A stretch of DNA of 64,000 bases. Origin: Lachnospiraceae bacterium (GTDB taxonomy: Bacteria > Bacillota > Clostridia > Lachnospirales > Lachnospiraceae). The stretch is taken from assembly GCA_902363835.1 (NCBI GenBank), contig CABJBM010000005.1, positions 186,001 through 250,000 on the forward strand, read 5' to 3'. Of this stretch, positions 16,656-26,944 are shown piece after piece. Positions within the stretch are counted from its first letter, which is position 1; each line of letters begins with the position of its first letter. The translations under genes and the position numbers were made by a program. The notes under the pieces were generated by a model, which ran no database searches, was not told where the DNA came from, and saw only the letters and a list, made by a program, of their open reading frames with translations.

Positions 16656-17432
16656 ATGAAAAGAATAAAAGAATTATGGGCTTATAGAGAGATGATTATT
16701 AGCCTAGTACGCAAAGATCTGCGCGGACGATATAAAGGATCAATACTAGGATTTATGTGGACATTTATTAATCCGTTGTTACAACTGGTTGTTTATACAA
16801 TTGTGTTTTCTACTATTTTGAAAAGCGGAATTGATAATTTTTATTTATTTTTATTTGTAGCATTGGTTCCATGGATTTTCTTTAGCTCAGCATTAACAAC
16901 GGGAGCTACATGTATCATTGGTTCAAAAGATATGGTAAATAAAATCTATTTTCCTAGAGAAGTACTTCCTATATCTTATGTGACCAGCTCTTTTGTTAAT
17001 ATGCTGTTCTCATTTGTAGTAATTTTTTTCATAATTTTGATTTCTGGGATCGGATTTAGCGGGAAAGCACTTTTGTATTTACCGATTGTCATGGCAGTGG
17101 AGTATTTATTAGCTTTGGGAATTACAATGTTTACGTCGGCTCTGACTGTTTATTTTCGGGATTTAGAACATATTCTTGGTATCATTACAATGGCGTGGAT
17201 GTATCTTACACCAATTATGTATAATGTAGATATTATACCGGAAAGGTTGTTACCTATATTTTATCTGAACCCAATGACACCTATCATCATTGCATATCGG
17301 CAGATTTTATATTATCGGGAAGTACCACAGATGGGCACTCTGGTTCATGGATTTCTTTTAGGACTTTTATTTTTAAGTGTTGGTTGGTTTTCTTTTTCTA
17401 GATTACAGAGAAAGTTTGCAGAGGAGTTATAA
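16656..17432 (+). CDS. Polysaccharide ABC exporter permease (Wzm/TagG-like)
   Basis: The 258-residue ABC-2 permease has six membrane segments and the family N-terminus (LVRKDLRGRYKGSILGFMWTFINPLL). With the next gene it would export a complete lipid-linked glycan across the membrane. The ATG at 16656 follows GAAAGG and lies 4 bp after the previous stop. The permease stop and the ATPase start are 1 bp apart, so the pair is translationally coupled. Confidence 0.92.
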   Translation: MKRIKELWAYREMIISLVRKDLRGRYKGSILGFMWTFINPLLQLVVYTIVFSTILKSGIDNFYLFLFVALVPWIFFSSALTTGATCIIGSKDMVNKIYFPREVLPISYVTSSFVNMLFSFVVIFFIILISGIGFSGKALLYLPIVMAVEYLLALGITMFTSALTVYFRDLEHILGIITMAWMYLTPIMYNVDIIPERLLPIFYLNPMTPIIIAYRQILYYREVPQMGTLVHGFLLGLLFLSVGWFSFSRLQRKFAEEL

Positions 17433-17433
17433 A

Positions 17434-18702
17434 ATGGAAGTATCAAATGCAATAGAAGTAAAAAAAGTTACAAAAAAGTTCAAGATATATTTTGATAAGG
17501 GAAGCAGCTTGAAAGAGAAAATGCTGTTTAAAAGGAGAAATCACTATGAAGAACGGATGGTACTCAGAGGAATCACGTTTAATATCAAAAAAGGCGAGGC
17601 AGTAGGGCTGATTGGTAAGAACGGCTGTGGAAAGAGCACTATGTTGAAAATGCTTACACGCATTATGTACCCAGATAGTGGAAGCATTGAGGTGAGAGGA
17701 AGAGTTTCCAGTTTGATTGAATTAGGAGCTGGCTTCCATCCAGATATGAGTGGGAGAGAAAATATCTATACAAATGCAGCTATTTTTGGGCTTACCAGGA
17801 AGGAAATTGACCATAGGATCAATGATATTATTGAATTCTCAGAAATGGAGGACTTTCTTGATAATCCCGTCAGAACGTATTCTTCTGGAATGTACATGAG
17901 ACTGGCATTTGCAGTTGCGATTAATGTAGATGCGGATGTGCTTTTGATAGATGAGATTTTAGGTGTTGGAGACGTGAGTTTCCAGACAAAATGTTTTGAA
18001 AAACTAAAAGAGATTAAAAAGAATGGTACGACGATTGTGATTGTCTCTCACGCTCTTGAACAAATAACAAGGATTTGCGAACGAACTATTTGGATAGAAG
18101 AAGGAAAGATAAAAGAGGAGGGTGCTCCTGAAATTGTCCACCAGCATTATCTTACACATATGGAGGAAGTAAGGCTACAGAAAAAGGAGACGTATCGAGA
18201 AAAGAATGGAGTTGCCGAAGATGAATTGCCGAAGACACTAGTAGGGGGCGCTGAACAGGCCGTTAGAATGGGCAATCAGAGTGTTCGTATCAGTGGGGTG
18301 AAAATTGCGGGAGAAAGTCTGAAAGAGGGCAATTTGCTCTCTGTAAGAAACAGTTTTGAAATATCAGTCTCTTACGATGCGGATGCTTCTGTATCAGGAA
18401 AAGTTGTAATCAGCATTTTGCGTGATGATAATACACTATATTGTTATTTGAATACGTTTATTGATACTCAAAAATATATTACTTTTAATAGTGCTGGAAA
18501 TGTCATATTAAAAATTGATGGGAACTATCTAGCCGTAGGAACTTATTTTGTTCAAACAGTGATATTGGATTCTGAAGATTATGTTCTGGATTTTCTGCAA
18601 CATGCGCTTGATTTTCGAGTTGTTCCAGATGTAAATGGATTTGAAACGGTCCCAATGGAACATCATTGGATTTTAGAACATTCAAAAACTGAGGGAAAAT
18701 AA
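17434..18702 (+). CDS. Polysaccharide ABC exporter ATPase with C-terminal glycan-binding domain (Wzt/TagH-like)
   Basis: The 422-residue protein has an ATPase domain (about 1-240) with Walker A GLIGKNGCGKST, signature YSSGMYMRL and Walker B VLLIDEILGVGD, typical of O-antigen and teichoic acid exporters. A linker leads to a Wzt_C-like beta domain (about 290-410) that in relatives reads the end of the exported glycan. GAGGAG before the ATG at 17434 sets the start. It partners the permease upstream and overlaps the next gene by one base (TAATG). Confidence 0.92.
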   Translation: MEVSNAIEVKKVTKKFKIYFDKGSSLKEKMLFKRRNHYEERMVLRGITFNIKKGEAVGLIGKNGCGKSTMLKMLTRIMYPDSGSIEVRGRVSSLIELGAGFHPDMSGRENIYTNAAIFGLTRKEIDHRINDIIEFSEMEDFLDNPVRTYSSGMYMRLAFAVAINVDADVLLIDEILGVGDVSFQTKCFEKLKEIKKNGTTIVIVSHALEQITRICERTIWIEEGKIKEEGAPEIVHQHYLTHMEEVRLQKKETYREKNGVAEDELPKTLVGGAEQAVRMGNQSVRISGVKIAGESLKEGNLLSVRNSFEISVSYDADASVSGKVVISILRDDNTLYCYLNTFIDTQKYITFNSAGNVILKIDGNYLAVGTYFVQTVILDSEDYVLDFLQHALDFRVVPDVNGFETVPMEHHWILEHSKTEGK

Positions 18703-19850
18703 TGGCTGAAAAAGTGCTTCTGATTACAACGACTAGTGGATTTGTACCCCAATTTGAAATGAATAATGTAAAATATTTGCAGTTACTTGGATATGAGATT
18801 CACTATGCAAGTAATTATTATACGCCAGTTTATGGTAAAGATAATTCTCGGTTGGATGGGACTGGTATAATACAACATCAAATTGATTTTGTTAGATCAC
18901 CATTTCGGCTATCCAATATAAAAGTGTTGGTAGAATTGACGAAGTTAATGAAAGAGGAGCAGTTTGCACTGATACATTGCCATACACCGATGGGGGGAGT
19001 TCTGGGACGGTTGGCTGCCTGGCTGTCTAAAAGTAGTGTGGTCATGTATACAGCTCATGGATTTCACTTTTACCAAGGGGCTCCATTCATCAATCAATTA
19101 TTGTATAAAACGATGGAATGGATGCTAGCGCATATGACAGATGTATTGGTTACGATTAATCAGGAAGATTATCAGTCTGCTTTAAAGTTTAAGTTGAAAA
19201 AGGGCGGAGCAATTTTTTATGTGCCGGGAATTGGAGTAGATTGTAAACGATTTTCTATAAACGAAAATAAGCGGTATGAAATAAGGAGTCAGCATCAACT
19301 AAAGTCGGACGACTTTGTCCTAATTACCTGTGGAGAATTGATTAAAAGGAAAAACCATGAAACGATTTTGAAGGCACTTACATATATAAAAGATTATCAG
19401 GTAAAATTAATTTTGTGTGGTAGCGGTGTTTTGGAACAGGAAATCAGGCAAAAGATACGGGATTATGGTTTGGAAGAACAAATAATTATGATAGGGTATT
19501 GTTATAATATACCGGAATATTTAAAAGCAGCAGATTGTTTTGTGTTTCCCTCCTATCAAGAAGGTCTACCAGTCGCTCTTATGGAAGCAATGGCATCGGG
19601 ATTGCCGGTGATCTGCTCCAGGATTCGTGGGAATGTAGATCTTATTGTACCCGAAGAAGGCGGTTTTCTGGTGGAGCCAAGGGATATAGAGGGGATTGCC
19701 AATTTTATTTTGAAGTTAAAGGAGAATTATGAATTAAGGAAACAGATGGGTCTGTTCAATGCGGAATGGATACAGAAGTTTGATGTTGAAGTAGTAAATA
19801 GGAAAATGAGGGATATTTATCAATTTGCAATTGCGAAAGTCAAGAAATAG
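18702..19850 (+). CDS. Glycosyltransferase family 4
   Basis: The 382-residue cytoplasmic retaining glycosyltransferase has a GT-B fold: N-terminal acceptor domain with LIHCHTPMGGVLGRLAA and TAHGFHFY, C-terminal donor domain with GELIKRKNHETIL and the E(x7)E motif in FPSYQEGLPVALMEAMASG. The pattern resembles EpsD/EpsF-type and CapM-type exopolysaccharide enzymes. The start overlaps the exporter ATPase stop, so it belongs to the same transcript. Sugar specificity is not visible. Confidence 0.88.
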   Translation: MAEKVLLITTTSGFVPQFEMNNVKYLQLLGYEIHYASNYYTPVYGKDNSRLDGTGIIQHQIDFVRSPFRLSNIKVLVELTKLMKEEQFALIHCHTPMGGVLGRLAAWLSKSSVVMYTAHGFHFYQGAPFINQLLYKTMEWMLAHMTDVLVTINQEDYQSALKFKLKKGGAIFYVPGIGVDCKRFSINENKRYEIRSQHQLKSDDFVLITCGELIKRKNHETILKALTYIKDYQVKLILCGSGVLEQEIRQKIRDYGLEEQIIMIGYCYNIPEYLKAADCFVFPSYQEGLPVALMEAMASGLPVICSRIRGNVDLIVPEEGGFLVEPRDIEGIANFILKLKENYELRKQMGLFNAEWIQKFDVEVVNRKMRDIYQFAIAKVKK

Positions 19851-19861
19851 ATGGAGGAGAT

Positions 19862-22102
19862 ATGGAATTCGATTTTAGCAGGGAACCGGGAAAGATTAAA
19901 CTAAATAGAGGTCTGATACATCCGGAATGTCCGTTAATAAGTATTATTACACCTTATTATAATGCAGGAAGGTTTTTTACTCAGACATATAATTGTGTGG
20001 AAAATCAGACGTTTCCTTGGTTTGAATGGGTGATTGTAGATGATGGGAGCACAGTGCAGGAAGATATTGAGTTGTTAGGGAAGTTAGCCTCTACAGATTC
20101 TAGAATTAAAGTATTTCATCAAGAGAATGGGGGGGTTTCCAGTGCAAGAAATATGGGGATTAGGCAGGCGTCTACAGAAATTGTTGTTCCGCTTGATGCA
20201 GATGACCTGATCGTTCCTACATACCTAGAATTACTATATTGGGCACTGTATTATAATACAGATTGTGCATGGGCATATATGGATTCCGTGGGCTTTCAAA
20301 ATCAAGAGTATGTATGGGAGAAACCATTTAATGTCAGAGCATTAAAGAAAAATAACTTTTTAACATTAACAGCAGCTATTAGGAAACAGGACATATTGGA
20401 GGCTGGGCTTTATGATGAGAGTGAAAAGTTTGCATATGAAGATTGGAGACTTTGGCTTCAACTGTTGGCTTTAGCAAAGAAGCCTGTAAAAGTGTATGGT
20501 AGAGGATTCTGGTATCGGCGTGTCGGAGGTGGGGTTTCCTCTATTGTCAGAGAGGATGCAGAAAAGAAAAGAAAAGCACTGAAAAGGATAAATGAAATTG
20601 CAAGTAATGTCAGTGATAATATCGAAGCTAGGGTATTTCCTGTGGCTTCACCAATTAATGAGTATACGAAGCCTAAAGTCTCAACCTGGAAAGAGTCCGT
20701 ATTCCAAAATAAAGAAAAAGTCCATATTATGATGCTCCTACCATGGATGGTAATGGGAGGCGCAGATATGTTTAATTTAGAAGTAATAAAAGGGTTAGAT
20801 AGAGAAAGGTATGAATTCAGTGCAATTTTGACTGAACACTCTGAGAATGGCTGGAAGCAGAGGTTTGAGGAGTATATGACGGATATTTTCGAATTGCCAT
20901 CTTTTTTAGAGGTGAAGCATTATGCCGAATTTATCAGTTATTTTATTATAAGTCGACAGATAGACGTAATATTTTTAAGCAATTCTTATTATGGTTATTA
21001 TATTATTCCATGGATAAGAAAAGAGTTTCCCGACGTTGTACTTGTGGATTACGTACATATGGAGGAGTGGTACTGGAGAAATGGAGGTTTTGCCAGAACA
21101 TCGGGAAATATAGAGAATATCGTTGATAAGACATTCGTATGCAATTGCAGGACTCAACACATACTGGAACGTGATTTTGGGAGAAGTTTGGGAAGCGTTG
21201 AAACTTTATATATTGGAGTGGATAAGGATAAGTTTGATGCTTTGACTTATCCTTATGGTGAGGTAAAGAGAAGACATGGAATTGAAAAAGTGAGACCTTT
21301 GATTCTGTTTCCCTGTAGAATCCATCCGCAGAAGCGGCCGTTTTTAATGCTTGAAATTGCTCGAAGGTTGAAAAAGGTGGTGCCGGATATTGCTTTTTTA
21401 GTGGTGGGAGATGGCCCACTATTATCAGAACTTCAGGCCGCGGTCAAAAAGGAGAAACTAGAACAAACCATATATTTTGCAGGGAGCCAGAATGAAATGC
21501 AACCTTATTACAGAGACAGTTTTGTAACATTAATCTGTTCCTTAAAAGAGGGACTCGCATTGACTGCATATGAATCATGTTCAATGGGGGTGCCAGTCAT
21601 CACATCAGATGTAGGTGGACAGGCGGAGTTGATTGATGAAAGATCAGGGATTGTACTTCCCCTTCTTCAGTCTGAAGGACAGGATTTTAACTGCTCTGTC
21701 TATGAAGAAAAGGAAATTATGCAATATGTCGAAGCAATTAGACGTCTTTTGAAAGATAAAGAAGCGTATGAAATGATGTGCATTAATTGCCGAAAGAGGG
21801 TGGAAGAACATTTCTCCACGGAGGTCATGATTCAGAGATTGGATGGACAGCTTCAGAAGTTTCTTAAAGATGAGGCAATGATAAAAGAAAGAAAAGAGCG
21901 CGCAGATACGCTTAGAACGGTTGGAACGGTTATTGATGATTATCTGACATTATATCAAGAAGTAGCAAATGTGGATGCTATGTTTAGAGATGGTTATTCG
22001 GTTGGTGCAAAAAGTGAATTAATGAGAATTGCAAATTCTGAATGGGGGCAAAGAATTATTAGAATGGCCTTTAAATTAAAACTAAATAAGATATTTTGGT
22101 AG
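19862..22102 (+). CDS. Two-domain glycosyltransferase (GT2 + GT4)
   Basis: The 746-residue fusion starts with a GT2 domain (about 15-260: SIITPYYNAG, IVDDGST, DADDLIVP), followed by a GT4 domain (about 285-680: HIMMLLPWMVMGGADMFN, FPCRIHPQKRP, and EGLALTAYESCSMGVPVITSDVGG with the E(x7)E donor motif). It may add two residues of the repeat unit in succession. It follows the previous gene by 11 bp with GGAGGAG upstream. The C-terminal 60 residues are helical and of unknown role. Confidence 0.87.
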   Translation: MEFDFSREPGKIKLNRGLIHPECPLISIITPYYNAGRFFTQTYNCVENQTFPWFEWVIVDDGSTVQEDIELLGKLASTDSRIKVFHQENGGVSSARNMGIRQASTEIVVPLDADDLIVPTYLELLYWALYYNTDCAWAYMDSVGFQNQEYVWEKPFNVRALKKNNFLTLTAAIRKQDILEAGLYDESEKFAYEDWRLWLQLLALAKKPVKVYGRGFWYRRVGGGVSSIVREDAEKKRKALKRINEIASNVSDNIEARVFPVASPINEYTKPKVSTWKESVFQNKEKVHIMMLLPWMVMGGADMFNLEVIKGLDRERYEFSAILTEHSENGWKQRFEEYMTDIFELPSFLEVKHYAEFISYFIISRQIDVIFLSNSYYGYYIIPWIRKEFPDVVLVDYVHMEEWYWRNGGFARTSGNIENIVDKTFVCNCRTQHILERDFGRSLGSVETLYIGVDKDKFDALTYPYGEVKRRHGIEKVRPLILFPCRIHPQKRPFLMLEIARRLKKVVPDIAFLVVGDGPLLSELQAAVKKEKLEQTIYFAGSQNEMQPYYRDSFVTLICSLKEGLALTAYESCSMGVPVITSDVGGQAELIDERSGIVLPLLQSEGQDFNCSVYEEKEIMQYVEAIRRLLKDKEAYEMMCINCRKRVEEHFSTEVMIQRLDGQLQKFLKDEAMIKERKERADTLRTVGTVIDDYLTLYQEVANVDAMFRDGYSVGAKSELMRIANSEWGQRIIRMAFKLKLNKIFW

Positions 22103-22211
22103 GAAGCCAAGTTGCTTTATCTGTTGATGTAAAAATATGTCATTAGAAATGAGAAAATAATTGTAAAAATGATAATAGTATCTTGGTAGGAATACAAAGG
22201 AAAAGGAGTTT

Positions 22212-22538
22212 ATGAAAAGAATAATGCTAGTTTTCGGAAAAGTATACGAGGCAATTAAAATGTGTTCTCTGGTAAATCGATTGAAAAAGCGTGACCGTAT
22301 GAATCTTGTTGCATGTATGACCAGGCAGCGTCGACGGATGCTGGATCAGGTTCTTAACGTATTTGATGTGAAAGCGAATTATGGCTTTCCTGATATAAAA
22401 GAGGAAACAGATTTGCTTTATGTGACAATAAATATTTCAGATAAAGTTAAACAGGAATTTAGAAAGGAAAATGCTGTTAGTGGTTTGGTAAATGAAAATA
22501 TTATTCTAAAAACAAAGGTATGCTTTGATTGTATATAG
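22212..22538 (+). pseudogene. Relic of UDP-GlcNAc 2-epimerase (WecB-like N-terminus)
   Basis: The 108-residue frame aligns by eye with the start of WecB/MnaA: MLVFGKVYEAIKM where the family has VFGTRPEAIKM, then RQRRRMLDQVLNVFDV where the family has GQHREMLDQVLNVF. Both substrate-contacting motifs are mutated, and the remaining 260 or so residues, with the catalytic Asp and Glu, are missing. It is a decayed 5' stump between two glycosyltransferases. A ribosome site (AAAAGGAG) is still present, so a short product may be made. Confidence 0.75.
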
Positions 22539-22551
22539 GGGAGGATATGGA

Positions 22552-25059
22552 ATGGCACTTCAACACAAGTTAAAGTCTGAAGATATTAAGAAAGATAAAA
22601 ATGAGGCAGCAGAAAGTATTCCAATTGTCTCTTTGGTGATGCCAGTCTATAATGGACAAAAGTTTATTAAGCGGTCTGTTGGTAGCGTTATGCGGCAAAC
22701 GCTTAAAGACTTTGAGCTAATTGTCGTCAATGATGCATCTATAGATGGTACTGGTAAAATTTTGGATAGTCTTGCTCAGCAGGATTTACGTATTCATGTG
22801 GTACATTTGAGTGAAAATAGAGGCAGTTCTTTTGCCAGAAAAACAGGAGTGATGCAAGCTAAGGGTTCTTATATTATGTTTCTAGACAGTGATGATGCAC
22901 TGTTTCCTGACGCTTGTGAACGGGCAGTAAAACTAATTAGCAAAAATGATGTAGACATTTTTCACTTTAATACAGAGATTCTTTGGCTTTCTGCGGATAC
23001 GGAAATGGATTTAGAACAACTGGAGGCTTTGCAATTGTCAGAGCAAAGGGATGCGGATGAGCAACTTGCTAAGGAAGAACCGGAACAGGTACAATCCGTA
23101 CGAAACTTTATAAGGCCGTATGATGGACGATTGACAGGGGAGAGAATTTTAAGAGGCTGTTTTGAACAGGGGCATTTTAGCCAAAGTCTTTGGAATAAGA
23201 TCTACAAACGGTCTCTTTGCCAGCAAGGATTTGCCGTCTGTCCAGACGATTATATTAATATGTCAGATGATATTCTTGCATTTTTCCATATTGCATTTTA
23301 CGCTCAATCTTATATGGGAGAAATTGGAAGTCCATTGTATTTATATACATTTGGAAGTGGAATGTCTACACAGAACATCACTACCTATGGGCATGTTAAA
23401 AATTTAATGGATTCGCTGGCTGTTCCTGCTGCTATAAAAGCATTTTTGGAAAAAAATAATAAACTTGACTATTTTGGAAATGCCTATAATAAAATTTATA
23501 AATTACTGAAAGATGCTGCATTTTGGCATCTTGGTATTCTTATGCGTTCAGCTTCTCCAGAGGTTTCGGGGAAATCACTGGATTTGGCTCTATTTTCTTG
23601 TAACACATGGGAATTAGTTGCTGAAATGGCCAGCAAGTTTTTTTATAATCCAAGAATTCCTTTTAATGCGATGATACATACAGAATTAAAGAATCCAATT
23701 TCCAAGCCAATTCGCACGATTGGTACATTTTATCATAGGATTGCTAACGGTGGAGTGGAGCGTGTTGTTGCATATTTGATTGAGCTATGGATCCGTATGG
23801 GATATAAGGTAATACTGTTTACGGACACGCCAGCTGTTTCCGAAGATTATCCGATTAAAGGGGAGTATATTCGTTGTGTATTGCCAAGTTGCGACTATAA
23901 TATGCGTGGTGAAGATTATGCTATGAGAGGAAAGGCACTTGAGGATGCTATAAAAAAATACGAGATTGACCTAATGGTATACCATGCGTGGCTTTCGCCA
24001 TACCTTCCTTGGGATATGATGGTATGCAGATCGTTGAGGACTGCTTTTTGCATTCATGTGCATAGTACTATCGATTGTCTAAGGTATGCGGATTATGGTT
24101 CCAAGCATTACTATACTCAGATGCCAATGATCTATCCTATAGCAGATGGAGTCCTCGCTTTGAACAAAATGGATACTGCATTCTGGCAGTTGTGCTCTCG
24201 TTGGGTACTTCAGGTGAATAATCCTTTAACAATTAAGGTAGAAGAGCCTTTTTCACAAAAATATGGCAACCATGTGGTTCTATGGGTTGGTAGACTTAGC
24301 GAGGAAAAGCAAATCATGGATGCCATTCATATTTTTGAGAGAGTGGTATCTAAGATACCTGACGCTACGATGCTGCTTGTTGGAAAAGGAGATGAATATA
24401 TTGAGAAAGAGTTACATCAAATTGTTAAGGAAAGAGGCCTAATTGATAACATAACTTTTACTGGTTTTCAGAAGGAAGTGGGACCATTTTACCAACAAGG
24501 GGGCGTATTTCTTTCCACATCAAAATATGAAGGATTCCTTTTAACTGTTTTAGAGGCACAGGCTCATGGGTTACCAATTGTTATGTATGATTTACCTTAC
24601 TTGTCAATTTTAGAGGGGGATTCTGGTATTATTACTGTAGAACAGCGTTCCGAGGAAGCTGCTGCTGCTGCTATTATCCGCTTGTTTCAGGACGAGCAAT
24701 TGTACTGCCGCCTCGCTCACGAAGCAGCAGACAATGCGATTCGTTTTGCTTCTGTTGATCAAGAGGCACAATGGAGGTCTATTATAAATAGAGTAGAATC
24801 GCTGGAAGAAATGTCACATGATGTAAATCAAGTCCAGAAAGATGCTGTAGGCTATTGGTTTCGTTTTGCGCATAGCTGTTGGGATAGGCCACAGCCTCAG
24901 CAAGTTGTTGCCCATGATAGTAATGCGGAGGCCCGCTTACATGAAATCTATTCTATGCGCTCATGGAAGTTAGTGGAAAGATATATATGCTTCATGGATA
25001 AAACGAAGTTTGGACATATGCTAAGTAGGCTGAGGAATCTTTTCTTGAGGGAAAGATAG
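22552..25059 (+). CDS. Two-domain glycosyltransferase (GT2 + GT4)
   Basis: The 835-residue fusion has a GT2 domain at about 25-290 (SLVMPVYNGQKF, VNDASIDGTG, FLDSDDALFP) and a GT4 domain at about 390-750 (HRIANGGVERVVAYLIELW, LWVGRLSEEKQ, STSKYEGFLLTVLEAQAHGLP with the E(x7)E motif). AGGGGAGG before the ATG at 22552 sets the start. Same architecture as the 746-residue enzyme upstream, but different sequence, so probably a second pair of linkages in the same glycan. Confidence 0.87.
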   Translation: MALQHKLKSEDIKKDKNEAAESIPIVSLVMPVYNGQKFIKRSVGSVMRQTLKDFELIVVNDASIDGTGKILDSLAQQDLRIHVVHLSENRGSSFARKTGVMQAKGSYIMFLDSDDALFPDACERAVKLISKNDVDIFHFNTEILWLSADTEMDLEQLEALQLSEQRDADEQLAKEEPEQVQSVRNFIRPYDGRLTGERILRGCFEQGHFSQSLWNKIYKRSLCQQGFAVCPDDYINMSDDILAFFHIAFYAQSYMGEIGSPLYLYTFGSGMSTQNITTYGHVKNLMDSLAVPAAIKAFLEKNNKLDYFGNAYNKIYKLLKDAAFWHLGILMRSASPEVSGKSLDLALFSCNTWELVAEMASKFFYNPRIPFNAMIHTELKNPISKPIRTIGTFYHRIANGGVERVVAYLIELWIRMGYKVILFTDTPAVSEDYPIKGEYIRCVLPSCDYNMRGEDYAMRGKALEDAIKKYEIDLMVYHAWLSPYLPWDMMVCRSLRTAFCIHVHSTIDCLRYADYGSKHYYTQMPMIYPIADGVLALNKMDTAFWQLCSRWVLQVNNPLTIKVEEPFSQKYGNHVVLWVGRLSEEKQIMDAIHIFERVVSKIPDATMLLVGKGDEYIEKELHQIVKERGLIDNITFTGFQKEVGPFYQQGGVFLSTSKYEGFLLTVLEAQAHGLPIVMYDLPYLSILEGDSGIITVEQRSEEAAAAAIIRLFQDEQLYCRLAHEAADNAIRFASVDQEAQWRSIINRVESLEEMSHDVNQVQKDAVGYWFRFAHSCWDRPQPQQVVAHDSNAEARLHEIYSMRSWKLVERYICFMDKTKFGHMLSRLRNLFLRER

Positions 25060-25240
25060 TATGACAAACACATAAGAGTTTAATAATAAGAAGGGGCGAA
25101 TTTTCCATTCAGTGTCATCAAATCAAGTAAATAACATGAAAGGGATTCGTCGCTTCAATTATAATGACGGTAAAGATGAAATGGTTTAAAGAAAAATGGC
25201 GGCTTTTTCATGCATTTGCTGTAGAAGGGTAGGGTAAACT

Positions 25241-26686
25241 ATGGATTTTAAGAGTTTTAAAGAAATTAAAGCATATGTTCATATACACACCTTGGATGAA
25301 TTGATGATTCTGCCGTTACAAAATTTAGGTGCCATATATGGGTGTGTTTATCAACATGATAGTGACGTACAATCTATGATCGCAGAGCTCAATGCGTCAA
25401 CAATTGGAAAGTATGCAATTATCCTTGGTGATACCGTTCAGGAAGAGGTGAGGGACATCAAGGAACAGTTTGTTCAATATGAATTGATGTATGAAACCAT
25501 GCTTGCGGATGAACTTTCAAAAGAGGTTTTATTTAGTCTTTTGGCATTTCGCCTGACAAGATTGGATAAATATATACTCAAGGCTTTCCGCCATGATATT
25601 CAGCAATACTTTGATCCTTCCATTGCAGTATATAAAAAGAATTGTGTATATGCCGACTGTGGGGCTTTGGATGGATATACTACTGCTCAATTTATGTTAC
25701 ATTGTCCATCCTATAAGAAAATTTACTTATATGAACCAATGGAGGAATATTATCAAAACTGTGTTAGTAATATCGATACTTTGCAAGCTAAAAGTATTAT
25801 TCTGCGCAAGGCTGCAGTGTCTGACAAGAATGCGACGCTACATTTTAGTGCAAATTTGAGTGGTAGTTCAAAGGCTGATGAAGCTGGGACAATTTTAGTA
25901 AATGCAGTCACTCTAGATGATGATATTCTAGAACCAATCAGTTTTATCAAGATGGATATCGAAGGGAGCGAAAAGGAGGCATTACGTGGAGCCGAAGGGC
26001 ATATAAAAGACGATACACCTATGCTTGCGATATGTGTTTACCACCTCCCGCGAGATCTTAGAGAAATTCCATTTTTAATCCAAGAAATGAATAGCAATTA
26101 CCATTTCTATCTACGACATCATCAATATAATCCGAATGAAACGGTTTTGTATGCCGCACCAAAATCCTATGAAAAAAGCGATGTAGAGTCATCTCTTCCT
26201 TCAAATGTGGAGACGGCATGTCGTAGACTAACTGAACGGCTTGAGAAAAGGGAGAAGGCGGAGCTAGATCTTTCAAAAAGGTACTTGATGTTGCAAGTTG
26301 AAAATTACATTTTTAATACACAAACGTTACTACATTCCGTAAAAGAACTTCAAGAATGGTCAGCGAAGCTTGATCGTGCAAATGAGTACCTTTCCACTGA
26401 GGTGCAAAAGAGGGATAATTCAATTAAAGAACTTCGGGCTTGGTCGGATCAACTCAACAAGGCGAATGGGAATTATGCTACTGAGGCACAAAGGCAGGCT
26501 TCTGTGATTAAACAGCAGGAAGATTTGATTAAGGAAATGGAAAACATTATTGAGCGACGTGATAAAGCGCTTAATATAGTAGCTAATGAAAATAAAAAGC
26601 TACGGTACTATCTCAAAGAGGAAATTGAAAAAGCGTGGTATAAAAAGCTATTGCGAAAGAGTAAAGAGAGTGATTACAACATATAA
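25241..26686 (+). CDS. FkbM-family methyltransferase with coiled-coil tail
   Basis: The 481-residue protein has a short N-terminal domain (1-130), then a SAM-dependent FkbM methyltransferase domain (about 135-310: VYADCGALDGYTT, YLYEPMEEYY, and the diagnostic FIKMDIEGSEKEAL). From about 340 to 460 it is a coiled coil with a near-duplicated 29-residue unit (KELQEWSAKLDRAN and KELRAWSDQLNKAN). In glycan clusters FkbM enzymes often O-methylate sugars, sometimes capping chain ends. A coiled-coil extension could measure chain length, as in WbdD; that is inference. 180 bp of AT-rich sequence without a clear gene precede it. Confidence 0.82.
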   Translation: MDFKSFKEIKAYVHIHTLDELMILPLQNLGAIYGCVYQHDSDVQSMIAELNASTIGKYAIILGDTVQEEVRDIKEQFVQYELMYETMLADELSKEVLFSLLAFRLTRLDKYILKAFRHDIQQYFDPSIAVYKKNCVYADCGALDGYTTAQFMLHCPSYKKIYLYEPMEEYYQNCVSNIDTLQAKSIILRKAAVSDKNATLHFSANLSGSSKADEAGTILVNAVTLDDDILEPISFIKMDIEGSEKEALRGAEGHIKDDTPMLAICVYHLPRDLREIPFLIQEMNSNYHFYLRHHQYNPNETVLYAAPKSYEKSDVESSLPSNVETACRRLTERLEKREKAELDLSKRYLMLQVENYIFNTQTLLHSVKELQEWSAKLDRANEYLSTEVQKRDNSIKELRAWSDQLNKANGNYATEAQRQASVIKQQEDLIKEMENIIERRDKALNIVANENKKLRYYLKEEIEKAWYKKLLRKSKESDYNI

Positions 26687-26944
26687 GGCCGAGAATATGA
26701 TTCGAAGGTTCAAATATCAAATCAACTTTTTAAGTGATTATTTAACTAAAAAAATATGTATGAGCTGAATTGAAATATTCTGGATATTGGTAAAGCAATT
26801 GCATATATAAACGGTCTTAAGTCAAGTGATTTTATGACTAGTTGAATTTAAAGATCTTTAAGGCAACATGAGGGGAAGGATTTTAGAGTTGTATCCGATG
26901 CTGGGATTTGATTTTATTGAAAAGTTGTAAGAGGGAAGAGTGAT

